Assembly: GCA_017303995.1 (NCBI GenBank)
Contig: JAFLBE010000049.1
Span: 1 to 32,392, forward strand
DNA from: Bacteroidota bacterium
GTDB taxonomy: Bacteria; Bacteroidota; JABWAT01
DNA: 32,392 nt
Direction of reading: 5' to 3'
The notes beneath the pieces were generated by a model. The model saw nothing but the letters and a program-made list of their open reading frames with translations, was not told where the DNA came from and made no database searches. Numbering within the stretch: position 1 is the first letter of the stretch; the number at the start of each line of letters is the position of its first letter. The position numbers were made by a program, and so were the translations under genes. Shown piece after piece: positions 17,122 to 25,517 of the stretch.

Positions 17122-18171
17122 ATGAACTCACCCATCCTCGCCATCAGAAAATTGGGATTCCAATGGGAAACTCAGGATCCATTTTTATTTTGTGTTCATC
17201 ACCTAGATCATTATCCGGCAGGTAACGATGAATTTGGTCCGGCAGCATCTCTTGCCGGCCATAATATCGGACAGGATTTTTCCACTAAAGATGGCTGGCG
17301 CATGTATCACGGTGAAACCGTTCCTGGTTTCCCTGCGCATCCGCATCGTGGATTTGAAACGGTAACGATCGTTCTGAAGGGTTTTGTTGATCACTCAGAT
17401 TCTCATGGTTCTGAAGGTCGTTATGGCGATGGTGATGTTCAGTGGATGACAGCAGGTTCCGGTTTGCAGCATTCTGAAATGTTTCCGTTGCTGGATAAAA
17501 ACAATCCAAACCCCATGGAACTTTTCCAGATTTGGATCAATCTGCCCAAAGCAAAGAAGTTTGCTTCCCCATTCTATAAAATGCTCTGGTCAGAAGACAT
17601 CCCCACATTTTCACAAACGGATGAAAAAGGGGAAAAAACAGAAATCACCGTCATTGCCGGTAAAATAGAGGAAGTTGTTCCGCCGGCACCTGCACCTGAT
17701 TCCTGGGCGTTTCCATCCGAAAATGAAGTCGCCATCTGGATTATTAAAATGGAAGCCGGTGCAGTGTTTACACTTCCTCCTGCTTCAAGCGGAGTAAACC
17801 GTTCCCTTTATTTTTACAGGGGTTCTGCGGTTACCATAGCTGGTACACTCATTAAACCCATGCATTCTGTTGAGTTAAAGTCAGATGAACCTGTATTGAT
17901 TGGAAATGGTGATCAGGAAGGATATTTACTTTTGCTTCAGGGAAAACCGATTGCTGAACAGGTGGTTCAGCATGGTCCGTTCGTGATGAATTCGGTTGAA
18001 GAAATTCATCAGGCCTTTAATGATTACCGAAAAACCCAGTTTGGTGGCTGGCCTTTTAAACGATACGACAACGTTCATCCGAGGGAAAAAGGCCGGTTTG
18101 CATCGTATTCTGATGGTCGGAAAGAAGAAAAGCCAGCTACAAGTGATAAGTTAAAAAGTTATAAGTTATAA
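17122..18171 (+). CDS. Pirin family protein
   Basis: 349 residues in the bicupin fold of pirins. The N-terminal cupin carries the four metal ligands H73, H75 (HPHRGFET), H117 and E119 (QHSEM), as in human pirin and YhhW. Family members include quercetinases and redox-sensing regulators; the substrate here is unknown. The protein is about 50 residues longer than usual. I start at the ATG at 17122 (MNSPILAIRK), because an earlier in-frame ATG at 17014 would translate the inverted repeat copy. The last nine residues (SDKLKSYKL) and the TAA stop are encoded by a seven-base tandem array, so the native end was probably altered. It faces the pyrophosphatase gene tail to tail. Confidence 0.9.
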   Translation: MNSPILAIRKLGFQWETQDPFLFCVHHLDHYPAGNDEFGPAASLAGHNIGQDFSTKDGWRMYHGETVPGFPAHPHRGFETVTIVLKGFVDHSDSHGSEGRYGDGDVQWMTAGSGLQHSEMFPLLDKNNPNPMELFQIWINLPKAKKFASPFYKMLWSEDIPTFSQTDEKGEKTEITVIAGKIEEVVPPAPAPDSWAFPSENEVAIWIIKMEAGAVFTLPPASSGVNRSLYFYRGSAVTIAGTLIKPMHSVELKSDEPVLIGNGDQEGYLLLLQGKPIAEQVVQHGPFVMNSVEEIHQAFNDYRKTQFGGWPFKRYDNVHPREKGRFASYSDGRKEEKPATSDKLKSYKL

Positions 18172-18190
18172 GTTATAAGTTATAAGTGAT
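18141..18190 (+). repeat. Heptamer array spanning the pirin stop codon
   Basis: Four perfect AAGTTAT units (18156-18183) are flanked by variants AAGTGAT, AAGTTAA and AAGTGAT, with one single-base slip at 18155. The pirin stop codon (18169-18171) lies inside. As seven is not a multiple of three, the TAA in each unit appears in all three frames within three units. Confidence 0.9.
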
Positions 18191-18234
18191 AGGTGGAAGG
18201 TAAAAGTTGAATATTAATAAAAAGATTGCATTTG

Positions 18235-18288
18235 TTTGGTACAAAGCTGGGCACTTCGACTCCGCTCAGTGACCAGCATTGTACCAAA
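18235..18288. terminator. Long hairpin carrying the 26-base core repeat, between convergent genes
   Basis: The arm at 18235-18250 (TTTGGTACAAAGCTGG) pairs with 18273-18288 (CCAGCATTGTACCAAA) at 15 of 16 positions around a 22-base loop. The loop plus the innermost two stem pairs and adjacent bases form a 26-base core (GGGCACTTCGAC...CAGTGACC, 18249-18274) identical to a copy at 31079-31104. Placed midway between the ends of pirin and pyrophosphatase, it could stop transcription from both sides. Confidence 0.55.
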
Positions 18289-18294
18289 TTCTTC

Positions 18295-18322
18295 ACTTAC
18301 CACTTATAACTTGTAACTTATC
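18295..18322 (-). repeat. Heptamer array directly after the pyrophosphatase stop codon
   Basis: Four units in perfect phase on the plus strand: ACTTACC, ACTTATA, ACTTGTA, ACTTATC. Read in the sense of the minus-strand gene they are of GATAAGT/TATAAGT/GGTAAGT type and begin one base after the TAG stop (18326-18324). Nearly the same units follow the GAF gene at 28848-28868. Confidence 0.85.
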
Positions 18323-18323
18323 C

Positions 18324-19007
18324 CTACCCCTTCAAAGCCTTGGTCAGCATTTCTTCAATATCACCATACTCACGGTGATAATCGGCATGACTGCGGTTAA
18401 TGACTTCATACGCTTCGATTTTATTGTAAATGTGGGTAATTTCTACTTTTTTTCGTGGTGTTGAGCCAGGAATCGATTTATAAGTCAGAAAATAATGGCG
18501 AAGGCGTTCAATTATTCCAACCGGGACATCACCTATATCATTCCACTTTCCATAAAGTGCATCCCCTTTCATAACGGCAATGATTTTATCATCAGCTTCA
18601 TCTCCGTCAATCATTCGCATGCCGCCAATTGGAATACACTGCATCAGAATATCACCGTGAGAAATTGTTTTCTCTGTTAGAACGCAAATATCCAGAGGAT
18701 CACCATCACCCAAAATACCGGGTCTTCCCACTTTTTCTGAACAATATTCACCCACAAGCTCATCACAATAAGTCTGTGGAATAAGACCATAAAGAGTCGG
18801 ACAAATATTTGAAAACAATTGAGGACGATCAACTTTTAAATATCCGGTTTGCTTATCAAGCTCATATTTAATGGTATCAGTCGGAACAATCTCAATATAG
18901 GCACCCACAACTTCAGGAGCCTGCTCCCCGATTGGGATTCCGTGCCACGGATGTGCACGAAACAACATTCCCATCATTTTCCAAACTGAATCCTTTTTCC
19001 GGGCCAT
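18324..19007 (-). CDS. ppa: Inorganic pyrophosphatase, family I
   Basis: 227 residues. The family I signature DGDPLDICVL (D101, D103, D106) is intact, preceded by the substrate-binding stretch IEIVPTDTIKYELDKQTG and YGLIPQTY. It hydrolyses pyrophosphate to two phosphates in the cytosol and so pulls biosynthetic reactions forward. It is longer than the ~175-residue bacterial standard, with an N-terminal extension of about 30 residues like that in larger family members. AAGGAG lies eight bases before the ATG. The TTTATTTATCCC string at 19069-19058 upstream resembles strings before several other genes. Confidence 0.93.
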   Translation of the reverse strand: MARKKDSVWKMMGMLFRAHPWHGIPIGEQAPEVVGAYIEIVPTDTIKYELDKQTGYLKVDRPQLFSNICPTLYGLIPQTYCDELVGEYCSEKVGRPGILGDGDPLDICVLTEKTISHGDILMQCIPIGGMRMIDGDEADDKIIAVMKGDALYGKWNDIGDVPVGIIERLRHYFLTYKSIPGSTPRKKVEITHIYNKIEAYEVINRSHADYHREYGDIEEMLTKALKG

Positions 19008-19178
19008 TTTAATAACTCCTTTTCAATAAACCAGTTTTTGCCGTGAGTAACCTTTTTGGGATAAATAAACCGGCAAAACACGAATAAATAAATATTGTTT
19101 GGCATAGAGAAGTAAATCTCTGATTGCGAGGGTTCCAAATTCAAATAATTAAGCATGAAAAGCAATCACGGTCTTAAT

Positions 19179-19188
19179 TAATTTTATC
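19179..19188 (+). promoter_or_regulatory. Candidate promoter element upstream of proB
   Basis: TAATTTTATCC-like sequence about 70 bases before the proB ATG. Similar TTTATCC strings occur upstream of the oxidoreductase alpha gene (14306-14314), ppa (19066-19058, minus strand) and rnhA (25412-25404, minus strand). A -35/-33 partner is not consistent between them. Confidence 0.25.
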
Positions 19189-19254
19189 CTTCTGGTGGAA
19201 ATTATACCCGACTTTTCCGATTTTCAAACGAAAAGGATCAAGATCCCCAAAATT

Positions 19255-20322
19255 ATGAAAAAAATAGTCGTCAAAGTGGGCACCAATGTACTGTCAAGAG
19301 ATGACGGATCTTTGGATATGACCACCATCTCCCATCTCGTTGATCAGATCAGCTCCCTGAAAAAGCAAGGCATTCAGATTATTTTGGTCAGTTCCGGCGC
19401 AGTAGGTTCCGGTCGGTCTGCACTCAAGCATATCTCCGAAACAAATCCGGTCATTCGCCGGCAATTGTTTGCCTCTGTGGGTCAGGTCAAACTGATGCAG
19501 CGTTATTCCGAACTTTTTTCGCAGTTTGGTATCTTTTGTGGACAAGTGCTTGCCACCCGTGAAGATTTTCGTGACAGAACCCATTACCTGAATATGAAAA
19601 ACTGCCTGACGGCGTTGCTTCGGGATGAAATCATTCCGATTGTTAACGAAAATGATGTCATTTCAGTAAGTGAACTCATGTTTACTGATAACGATGAACT
19701 GGCAGGCCTGATTGCTGGGATGGTGGATGCTGAAATGCTCGTCCTTCTCACCAATGTGGATGGTATTTTTACCGGTTCCCCTGATGACCCTGAGAGTAAA
19801 CGGATTCCTGAAATCCGGGTTTCTGAAAAAAAATCGATAAGCGTGCTCCCGATAAAATCCAGCTTTGGTCGTGGTGGCATGCAGACCAAATACAGAATTG
19901 CATTGAAATCAGCACGAATGGGAATCCGGGTGGTTATAGCAAACGGAAAGACGACACATATTCTCCAGAATATCGTGGATTTAAAACCGGTCGGGACGGT
20001 TATCATGCCCGAAACCCCTGTATCTGGAATTAAAAAGTGGATTTCCACCCATAATGGAACCTATAAAGCTACGATTACCATCAGTGAAGGTGCAGTTTCC
20101 GCGTTGAACGACCGACAAACCGTAAAAAGTCTGCTCCCTGTTGGATTAACAAAAATCGAAGGTGATTTTGAAAAAGGCGACGTGCTCCGCATAATCGGTC
20201 CATCTGGTGAACAGATTGGTGTTGGTGTAGCCCAATACAGTTCAGAAAAGGCTCTGGAACTTCTTGGACAATCAGGAAAAAAAGCATTGATCCATTATGA
20301 TTATCTGGTATTGGAACCCTAA
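19255..20322 (+). CDS. proB: Glutamate 5-kinase
   Basis: First enzyme of proline synthesis, phosphorylating glutamate to gamma-glutamyl phosphate. 355 residues: an amino-acid-kinase domain (~1-255) with VVKVGTNVLS, VSSGAVGSG and FTDNDELAG, then a C-terminal PUA domain (~268-355), as in the long bacterial form. The ATG at 19255 is where homologs begin. A GTG at 19195 would add 20 residues without family support. No clear ribosome-binding site lies just before either start. The gene is followed after three bases by proA, which uses the labile product, so coupled translation makes sense. Regulation by proline feedback is expected from the family. Confidence 0.95.
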   Translation: MKKIVVKVGTNVLSRDDGSLDMTTISHLVDQISSLKKQGIQIILVSSGAVGSGRSALKHISETNPVIRRQLFASVGQVKLMQRYSELFSQFGIFCGQVLATREDFRDRTHYLNMKNCLTALLRDEIIPIVNENDVISVSELMFTDNDELAGLIAGMVDAEMLVLLTNVDGIFTGSPDDPESKRIPEIRVSEKKSISVLPIKSSFGRGGMQTKYRIALKSARMGIRVVIANGKTTHILQNIVDLKPVGTVIMPETPVSGIKKWISTHNGTYKATITISEGAVSALNDRQTVKSLLPVGLTKIEGDFEKGDVLRIIGPSGEQIGVGVAQYSSEKALELLGQSGKKALIHYDYLVLEP

Positions 20323-20325
20323 AGA

Positions 20326-21579
20326 ATGACAACTGAAGAATTAATTTCAAATTTAAAAAATGTCAGAAAGGCCAGCCGGAAACTGGTAACTCTTTCCGAT
20401 TTTGAAATCAACCAAATTTTGATTTCGATCGCCGATAAAGCACAATTTGCATCTGCTGAAATCCTTGCAGCCAATCAAAAAGATCTGGCAAGGATGGATC
20501 CAAACAACCCGAAATATGACCGGTTGCTACTTAATGAGAACCGCCTGACTTCCATTTGCCAGGATATCAGGAAAGTTGCAGAATTAACATCCCCGCTGAA
20601 TCACAAGCTCGAAGCTGTTGACCGGCCCAATGGACTGCATATTGAACGGATTTCGGTTCCGCTTGGTGTTGTTGCCATTGTTTTTGAATCCCGCCCGAAT
20701 GTAACGTTTGATGTGGTTGCTCTTTGCCTGAAATCAGGGAATGCCTGTGTATTAAAAGGCAGTCGTGATGCTCAGGATTCAAACCGGGCAATCGTTGAAG
20801 TCATTCAGTCAGTTCTACGGGAGCACGATCTTGAACAAACCGTTTATCTTGCACCCTCTGAACGTGAGTTCTTGCCTGTTATTCTCAATGCAGTCAATGA
20901 AATTGATGTGGTAATCCCACGAGGAAGTCAGGAACTCATCAATGCAGTCAGGGAAATGTCGAAAGTCCCAGTCATTGAAACCGGTGCCGGTATCGTTCAC
21001 ACCTATTTTGATGCCACCGGTGATCTTGAAAAAGGAAAAGCGATCATCACCAATGCAAAAGCACGAAGAGTTAGTGTATGCAATGCCCTGGATACCCTGA
21101 TAATCCACGAAAGCAGACTTGCCGAATTGCCTGAATTGCTGAGTGAGTTAGGTGAAAAGTATAAAGCAGAAGTATTTGCGGATGAAAAAGCAGAGAACGT
21201 GCTCCGGGGGCAGTATCAGGGAACTCTTCATCAGGCAACAAACGAAGATTTCGGTCAGGAGTTTCTTTCAATGAAGCTATCTGTCAAAACAGTATCCTCA
21301 CTTGATGAGGCTTTGGAGCACATTTCACTTTACAGTTCACGGCACAGTGAAGCAATTGTATCAGAAGACCAGGCTTCTATTGAACTTTTTTTGAAATCAG
21401 TTGATGCGGCTGTGGTTTATGCGAATTCGTCAACTGCTTTTACAGATGGCGGAGAGTTTGGAATGGGCGCAGAAATCGGAATCAGCACTCAAAAGCTCCA
21501 TGCAAGAGGACCAATGGCACTTCGTGAGTTGACCAGTTACAAATGGATTGTAACCGGTAACGGACAAATCAGATCTTAA
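20326..21579 (+). CDS. proA: Gamma-glutamyl phosphate reductase
   Basis: Second enzyme of proline synthesis: NADPH-dependent reduction of gamma-glutamyl phosphate to glutamate semialdehyde. 417 residues, the normal size, with an aldehyde-dehydrogenase fold. [17 protein letters not shown] (111-127) and the catalytic cysteine C252 in [11 protein letters not shown] are present, as is the C-terminal [17 protein letters not shown]. Starts three bases after the proB stop. Its TAA stop overlaps the TAA of ackA on the other strand within a TTAA palindrome. proC is not in the window. Confidence 0.97.
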   Translation: MTTEELISNLKNVRKASRKLVTLSDFEINQILISIADKAQFASAEILAANQKDLARMDPNNPKYDRLLLNENRLTSICQDIRKVAELTSPLNHKLEAVDRPNGLHIERISVPLGVVAIVFESRPNVTFDVVALCLKSGNACVLKGSRDAQDSNRAIVEVIQSVLREHDLEQTVYLAPSEREFLPVILNAVNEIDVVIPRGSQELINAVREMSKVPVIETGAGIVHTYFDATGDLEKGKAIITNAKARRVSVCNALDTLIIHESRLAELPELLSELGEKYKAEVFADEKAENVLRGQYQGTLHQATNEDFGQEFLSMKLSVKTVSSLDEALEHISLYSSRHSEAIVSEDQASIELFLKSVDAAVVYANSSTAFTDGGEFGMGAEIGISTQKLHARGPMALRELTSYKWIVTGNGQIRS

Positions 21580-22793
21580 TCGTTTACAATCTTCTGAACA
21601 CCAAAGATAATTTTGATGGTATCACGGGCAATCACCAGTTCTTCATTGGTAGGAACAACCCAAACCTGAGTTTTTGAACTTTTTGTTGTGATTTTGCGCT
21701 CTTTGGGTCCGTTGTTATTGGCTTCTTTATCCAACTTAACGCCTAAAAACTCCATCCCAGCTAAAACGTGCTCCCGAACCAAAGCTGCATTTTCGCCGAT
21801 GCCACCAGTAAAAACAATGGCATCAACACCGCCTAAAGCTGCTGCGTATGACCCAATGTATTTCTTCACGCGGTAACAGAAAATATCAAAGGCATTTTTT
21901 GCCTTTTTATCGCCATTTTCCATCTCCTGAATAATTTCACGCATATCACTGGAAACGCCTGAAATTCCCATCAATCCCGAGTGTTTGTTCAGAAGTGTAT
22001 TTGCTGAACTGAGACTCAACTCTTCCTTGTTCATGATGAACAGAATGGTTGACGGATCCAGATCTCCGGAACGGGTTCCCATAAGCAACCCTTCTAGCGG
22101 AGTGAACCCCATTGACGTGTCCTGAGACAATCCATTTAATATGGCGGCCATCGAACACCCATTTCCAAGGTGAATAGTAATGACTTTTGAGTTTTCTTTT
22201 TCAAGTCCGGAAATGGAGTAAAGCCGGTTGCTCACATAAAAATGTGACGTACCATGAAATCCGTACCTGCGAATTTTATGGCGTTTGTATAAAACATAAG
22301 GTAAGCCGTAAAGAAAGGCTTTTTCTGGGAGGGTTTGATGGAAAGCCGTATCAAAAACTGCAACTTGGGGTTTTCCAGGAAGATTCCGTGAACAAGCGTC
22401 AATTCCCTTCAGATTTGCCGGATTGTGAAGCGGAGCCAGTTCAATGGTATCCCTGATTTCATTATAAACTTTGGGTGTAATCAGAACAGAGTGATTAAAA
22501 GTTTCTCCACCATGAACAACCCTGTGCCCAATTGCAGCGATTTCATTCAATTCAGCCATAACTCCATGGTTTTTTGAGAGCAGAACACCCAGAATGTATT
22601 CCAAAGCCTGGGCGTGATCCAGAATTTCGCCTGTAACTTTGATGGCCTGCTCAAAATCCCGTTTGTGCGTTAAAATTGCACCAGACATCCCGATTCGTTC
22701 AACTGTTCCAACAGCACGGGTTGCTTCTGTCTCAGCTTCAATGACCTGATATTTTATTGAGGATGAACCGCAGTTTAGGGTAAGAATTAACAT
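21576..22793 (-). CDS. ackA: Acetate kinase
   Basis: Interconverts acetate + ATP and acetyl phosphate + ADP. 405 residues, family-typical length. Visible signatures are [13 protein letters not shown] at the start, GHRVVHGGE, the [10 protein letters not shown] loop, [22 protein letters not shown] and the nucleotide-binding FTGGIGENA. No phosphotransacetylase (pta) is adjacent, though ack-pta is the common pair; it must be elsewhere if this enzyme makes ATP from acetyl-CoA produced by the oxidoreductase in this window. A heptamer array of TTATGAA type ends upstream at 22808, 15 bases from the ATG, and no strong ribosome-binding site is seen. Confidence 0.96.
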   Translation of the reverse strand: MLILTLNCGSSSIKYQVIEAETEATRAVGTVERIGMSGAILTHKRDFEQAIKVTGEILDHAQALEYILGVLLSKNHGVMAELNEIAAIGHRVVHGGETFNHSVLITPKVYNEIRDTIELAPLHNPANLKGIDACSRNLPGKPQVAVFDTAFHQTLPEKAFLYGLPYVLYKRHKIRRYGFHGTSHFYVSNRLYSISGLEKENSKVITIHLGNGCSMAAILNGLSQDTSMGFTPLEGLLMGTRSGDLDPSTILFIMNKEELSLSSANTLLNKHSGLMGISGVSSDMREIIQEMENGDKKAKNAFDIFCYRVKKYIGSYAAALGGVDAIVFTGGIGENAALVREHVLAGMEFLGVKLDKEANNNGPKERKITTKSSKTQVWVVPTNEELVIARDTIKIIFGVQKIVND

Positions 22794-23101
22794 GATTGTC
22801 TTTTAACTTATGAATTATGAATTTTGAATGATAAACTGTAATTTTTATGAGGACCAACAAGGAAACAATTCATACAAAGTGGTTGGCATTTAAGGTTTGT
22901 TGTTAAAAAATTTCATGGATTCCTCCCGCTTGCGGGACGGGAATGACAGCTCTCTCAGAAATGATAAAAACAATGAATTTGTCATCCCCGCGAAGGCGGG
23001 GATCCAGTATGTTATTATTTTTAAACAGCCATTCAACCCAATTCTTACGCCTTATGCCTTATGCCTTATGCCTTACGCCTAACAGCCAACAGCTTCCTCT
23101 C
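22794..23101. repeat. Gene-free spacer with two heptamer arrays and an inverted hairpin pair
   Basis: From ackA outward: units TTATGAA, TTATGAA, TTTTGAA, TGATAAA at 22808-22835. A hairpin repeat in minus orientation follows at 22915-22947 (inner stem TCCCGC/GCGGGA), then a plus-oriented one at 22981-23007 (stem ATCCCCGC/GCGGGGAT, loop GAAG). An array of eight seven-base units at 23042-23097, mostly GCCTTAT, leads to the stop codon of the dehydrogenase gene. In the sense of that gene the units read ATAAGGC and GTTAGGC, and the stop triplet itself falls in phase (TAGGAGA). The ackA promoter must lie within or beside these repeats. Confidence 0.85.
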
Positions 23102-24016
23102 CTATTTTTCCTCTTCGTATTTGAAAAAGCCTTCCCCCGATTTTTTCCCGAGCTTGCCTTCTCTCACCATTCTGCGCAAAACCGGAGCTGGCCGGAATTT
23201 AGGTTCACCCAATTGCTGCCAGAGCTGTTCCATCCACATGAGAACATCATCAAGTCCCATCATATCAGCAAGTGCAAGCGGACCTGTCTGAAATCCGTAA
23301 CCAAGCTTCATGGCAGTATCAATACCTTCGGCTGTTGCAATTCCCTCACTGAAAACCTGCATGGCTTCGTTTATCATCGGAATGATAACACGTGTAGTGA
23401 CAAACCCCGGATATTCAAAAACCTCGACCACTTTTTTGCCCAGCTGGTTTTCTGCAAATTCCTTTACCATCGTAAAGGTTTCGTCTGATGTTTTCATTGC
23501 CCTGATCAGTTCAACCAGAGGAATTTTCGGAACCGGATTCAGAAAGTGCATTCCGATCACACGATCGGGGCGGTTGGTTTCGTCTGCGAGTTTTGTAAGA
23601 TTCAATGTTGAAGTATTGCTGACAATTACAGTTGAGGGATCACAAGCCTGATCCAGTAAATGAAACAACCGTTTTTTCAAACCGAAATCTTCATTAATTG
23701 CTTCAATAATTATTGGACAGTGGGCAGCATCTTCAATTTTCCCTGTCGTTTTGATGCGCGACATGATCGATTTTTTTTCACCAATCGTGAGCGACCAACG
23801 TTCAATTTCCTGATTCATGCTGCTTTCAAGGTGTTTAAGGGCAACTTCAGCAAGTTTCTCATTTTTTTCAACGAGAATAACTTCAATACCATTTGATGAC
23901 GCGGTTTGGGCAATGCCCTGCCCCATTATCCCGCCACCAATTACTGCAATCTGCGGAATAAATTTGTTTTCCTGCGTTGATTGTTTCGTTTTAAGTTCAT
24001 CAAGTGAATGTATCAT
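23102..24016 (-). CDS. 3-hydroxyacyl-CoA dehydrogenase (3-hydroxybutyryl-CoA dehydrogenase type)
   Basis: 304 residues. A Rossmann NAD-binding domain starts at residue ~21 (IAVIGGGIMGQGIAQ). The active-site region has S136, H157 (GMHFLNPVP) and E169, and a helical C-terminal domain begins at ~204. At the position of the usual catalytic-pocket asparagine (GFVVNR in clostridial Hbd) this protein has GFVTTR. That resembles the MmgB-like branch (GFVTSR) as I recall it, so MmgB-type is more likely than Hbd proper. Expected reaction: NAD(P)-linked interconversion of 3-hydroxyacyl-CoA and 3-oxoacyl-CoA. The first 18 residues precede the family start. Its ATG overlaps the stop of the lipoprotein gene by four bases. 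Confidence 0.9.
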   Translation of the reverse strand: MIHSLDELKTKQSTQENKFIPQIAVIGGGIMGQGIAQTASSNGIEVILVEKNEKLAEVALKHLESSMNQEIERWSLTIGEKKSIMSRIKTTGKIEDAAHCPIIIEAINEDFGLKKRLFHLLDQACDPSTVIVSNTSTLNLTKLADETNRPDRVIGMHFLNPVPKIPLVELIRAMKTSDETFTMVKEFAENQLGKKVVEVFEYPGFVTTRVIIPMINEAMQVFSEGIATAEGIDTAMKLGYGFQTGPLALADMMGLDDVLMWMEQLWQQLGEPKFRPAPVLRRMVREGKLGKKSGEGFFKYEEEK

Positions 24017-25020
24017 TTTTCAATACCAATCTTATTGACTTCAGCCAATGCTGAAACCGGAACATCTGCCTTTATTACAATGGATGAATCCTGAGATTCT
24101 ACTTTTACAAAATCAGTCAAAACCGTTTCATTTGAGAAAAACGCCTTCATCGAGACAAAATTCAGTGCCGCATTGATAAAAAATGTTGACGTCGAAACAC
24201 CGGATGAGGAGGTTAGATCTGCACGGCCCCGAAGTACCAACTTCTCTCTGAAGTACATGCCTGCATAAATCTGTCCGACATCTTTTCCTTCAAATACAGC
24301 ATGAGCTGTTCCTTCTTCGCCAAAATCCCAATGGGCTTGCTCAGGAATGTCTTTAAAATAGAAAAAGGCCTCAGCTTGCTGGGGAATAGAAGCACATTCT
24401 TTTGCAAGTTCTGAAATCAGGCGATCCCCATTTCCGGCAGTCCATTTAATCAGACTTCTGTCGGTGGTGATAATAGCTCTACCGGTTTTCGGAAAGGATA
24501 CCCAATAATTCCCGGATTGGGTTTTATACCACTCAAAATCAGTCTGCTCATTTTTATCGCCAAATTCTTTAAGCATACCCTTCCATTTTTGGACTGGAAT
24601 TCGGCCTTCAAAAACCAATGCAGACCGATAACCTGAATCTGGTTTTGAATAAATAGCAACAGCGGCATAATCCAGATCTGCACCAATATTTATACCAACT
24701 GAATCGAGGTAAACGATGCCGTCACTGAATTTTCCTGTAAATTCAGAGGATTGAAGAAAGGGAAGGATTTGTCTTTGGATGGTATCAAAACTCTCGTTTT
24801 CCCGGCTCTTTTTGAAATCCCAGTATGCAACGCCACTATAGGTACTATCAAATTGGTCAAATAAAGTGACGAGTTCATTCGCCGGAGCAGTGTAAGGTTC
24901 GACGGGTTCTGGCTTATCACAAGCCAGAAGGGTTAACAGAACGGTGAGACTAAGAAGCAGACGGGCGATTTTTGATTGCTCCGGTTGCGAGGGCGTCAGC
25001 CCGGTTATTCCAAACATCAT
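24013..25020 (-). CDS. Predicted lipoprotein of unknown function
   Basis: 335 residues. A hydrophobic stretch (~19-33) ends in the lipobox LLAC with C34 as the lipidated residue, so the protein should be anchored to a membrane on the outer side. The mature part is acidic, globular and without motifs I recognise. It alternates short strand-like stretches (for example GVAYWDFKK, VAIYSKPDSGYRSALVFEGRI and FFYFKDIPEQAHWDF). No transmembrane helices follow. The only start that keeps the signal peptide lies 71 bases inside the end of rnhA, so the two genes overlap in different frames. It overlaps the dehydrogenase by four bases, giving an rnhA-lipoprotein-dehydrogenase operon. Nothing in the context explains its job. 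Confidence 0.75.
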   Translation of the reverse strand: MMFGITGLTPSQPEQSKIARLLLSLTVLLTLLACDKPEPVEPYTAPANELVTLFDQFDSTYSGVAYWDFKKSRENESFDTIQRQILPFLQSSEFTGKFSDGIVYLDSVGINIGADLDYAAVAIYSKPDSGYRSALVFEGRIPVQKWKGMLKEFGDKNEQTDFEWYKTQSGNYWVSFPKTGRAIITTDRSLIKWTAGNGDRLISELAKECASIPQQAEAFFYFKDIPEQAHWDFGEEGTAHAVFEGKDVGQIYAGMYFREKLVLRGRADLTSSSGVSTSTFFINAALNFVSMKAFFSNETVLTDFVKVESQDSSIVIKADVPVSALAEVNKIGIEK

Positions 25021-25399
25021 TACTGTGACCTTTTACTTTAATCCAATCCACATTGTGTTTTCTGGTTAACTCAAGAAGTGCTTTCCATAAATCCTGATTT
25101 TCAACCGGCTTTTTGTCAGATTTTAACCAACCCCGGCTGAGCCAGCCCTGAATCCATCCGTCATGAAAAGCATTGATGATATAGGCGCTGTCTGAGTGAA
25201 CTTTTGCGTTACACGGCTCTTTCAGTGCTTCAAGTGACCGGATAACAGCTGTTAACTCCATTCTGTTGTTGGTGGTGACAGGGTCAAATCCTGAGATTTC
25301 CTTGTTCACACCTTCAAACATGAGGATTGCTCCCCATCCGCCCGGACCAGGATTCCCCGAACAGGCTCCGTCAGTATAAATGATCACTTCTTTGCGCAT
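24950..25399 (-). CDS. rnhA: Ribonuclease HI
   Basis: 149 residues, type 1 RNase H, which cleaves the RNA strand of RNA-DNA hybrids such as Okazaki primers and R-loops. The acidic catalytic residues are all present: D10 (YTDGACSGNPG), E48 (NNRMEL), D70 (HSDSAY) and D135 (NRADALA), with H125 in GHS. A basic-protrusion-like segment is seen in WLSRGWLKSDKKP. The ATG at 25399 follows TTTTATCCC by five bases, and no Shine-Dalgarno sequence is apparent. The last 71 bases are shared with the start of the lipoprotein gene. Confidence 0.97.
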   Translation of the reverse strand: MRKEVIIYTDGACSGNPGPGGWGAILMFEGVNKEISGFDPVTTNNRMELTAVIRSLEALKEPCNAKVHSDSAYIINAFHDGWIQGWLSRGWLKSDKKPVENQDLWKALLELTRKHNVDWIKVKGHSNDVWNNRADALATGAIKNRPSAS

Positions 25400-25517
25400 A
25401 AAAAGGGATAAAAGTCGTTTTTATTGGTTTAAAAATCAAAAAGAATACGTGAATTCAGACCAAAGTCCGGTAAACAGATCGGCTGCTTTCCTTTTGGTAA
25501 TAATCAAAGCAAACCGA

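Noticed and set aside
22943-23488. A 181-codon plus-strand frame
   Set aside because: It crosses a hairpin repeat and a heptamer array and then lies antisense to the well-supported dehydrogenase gene.
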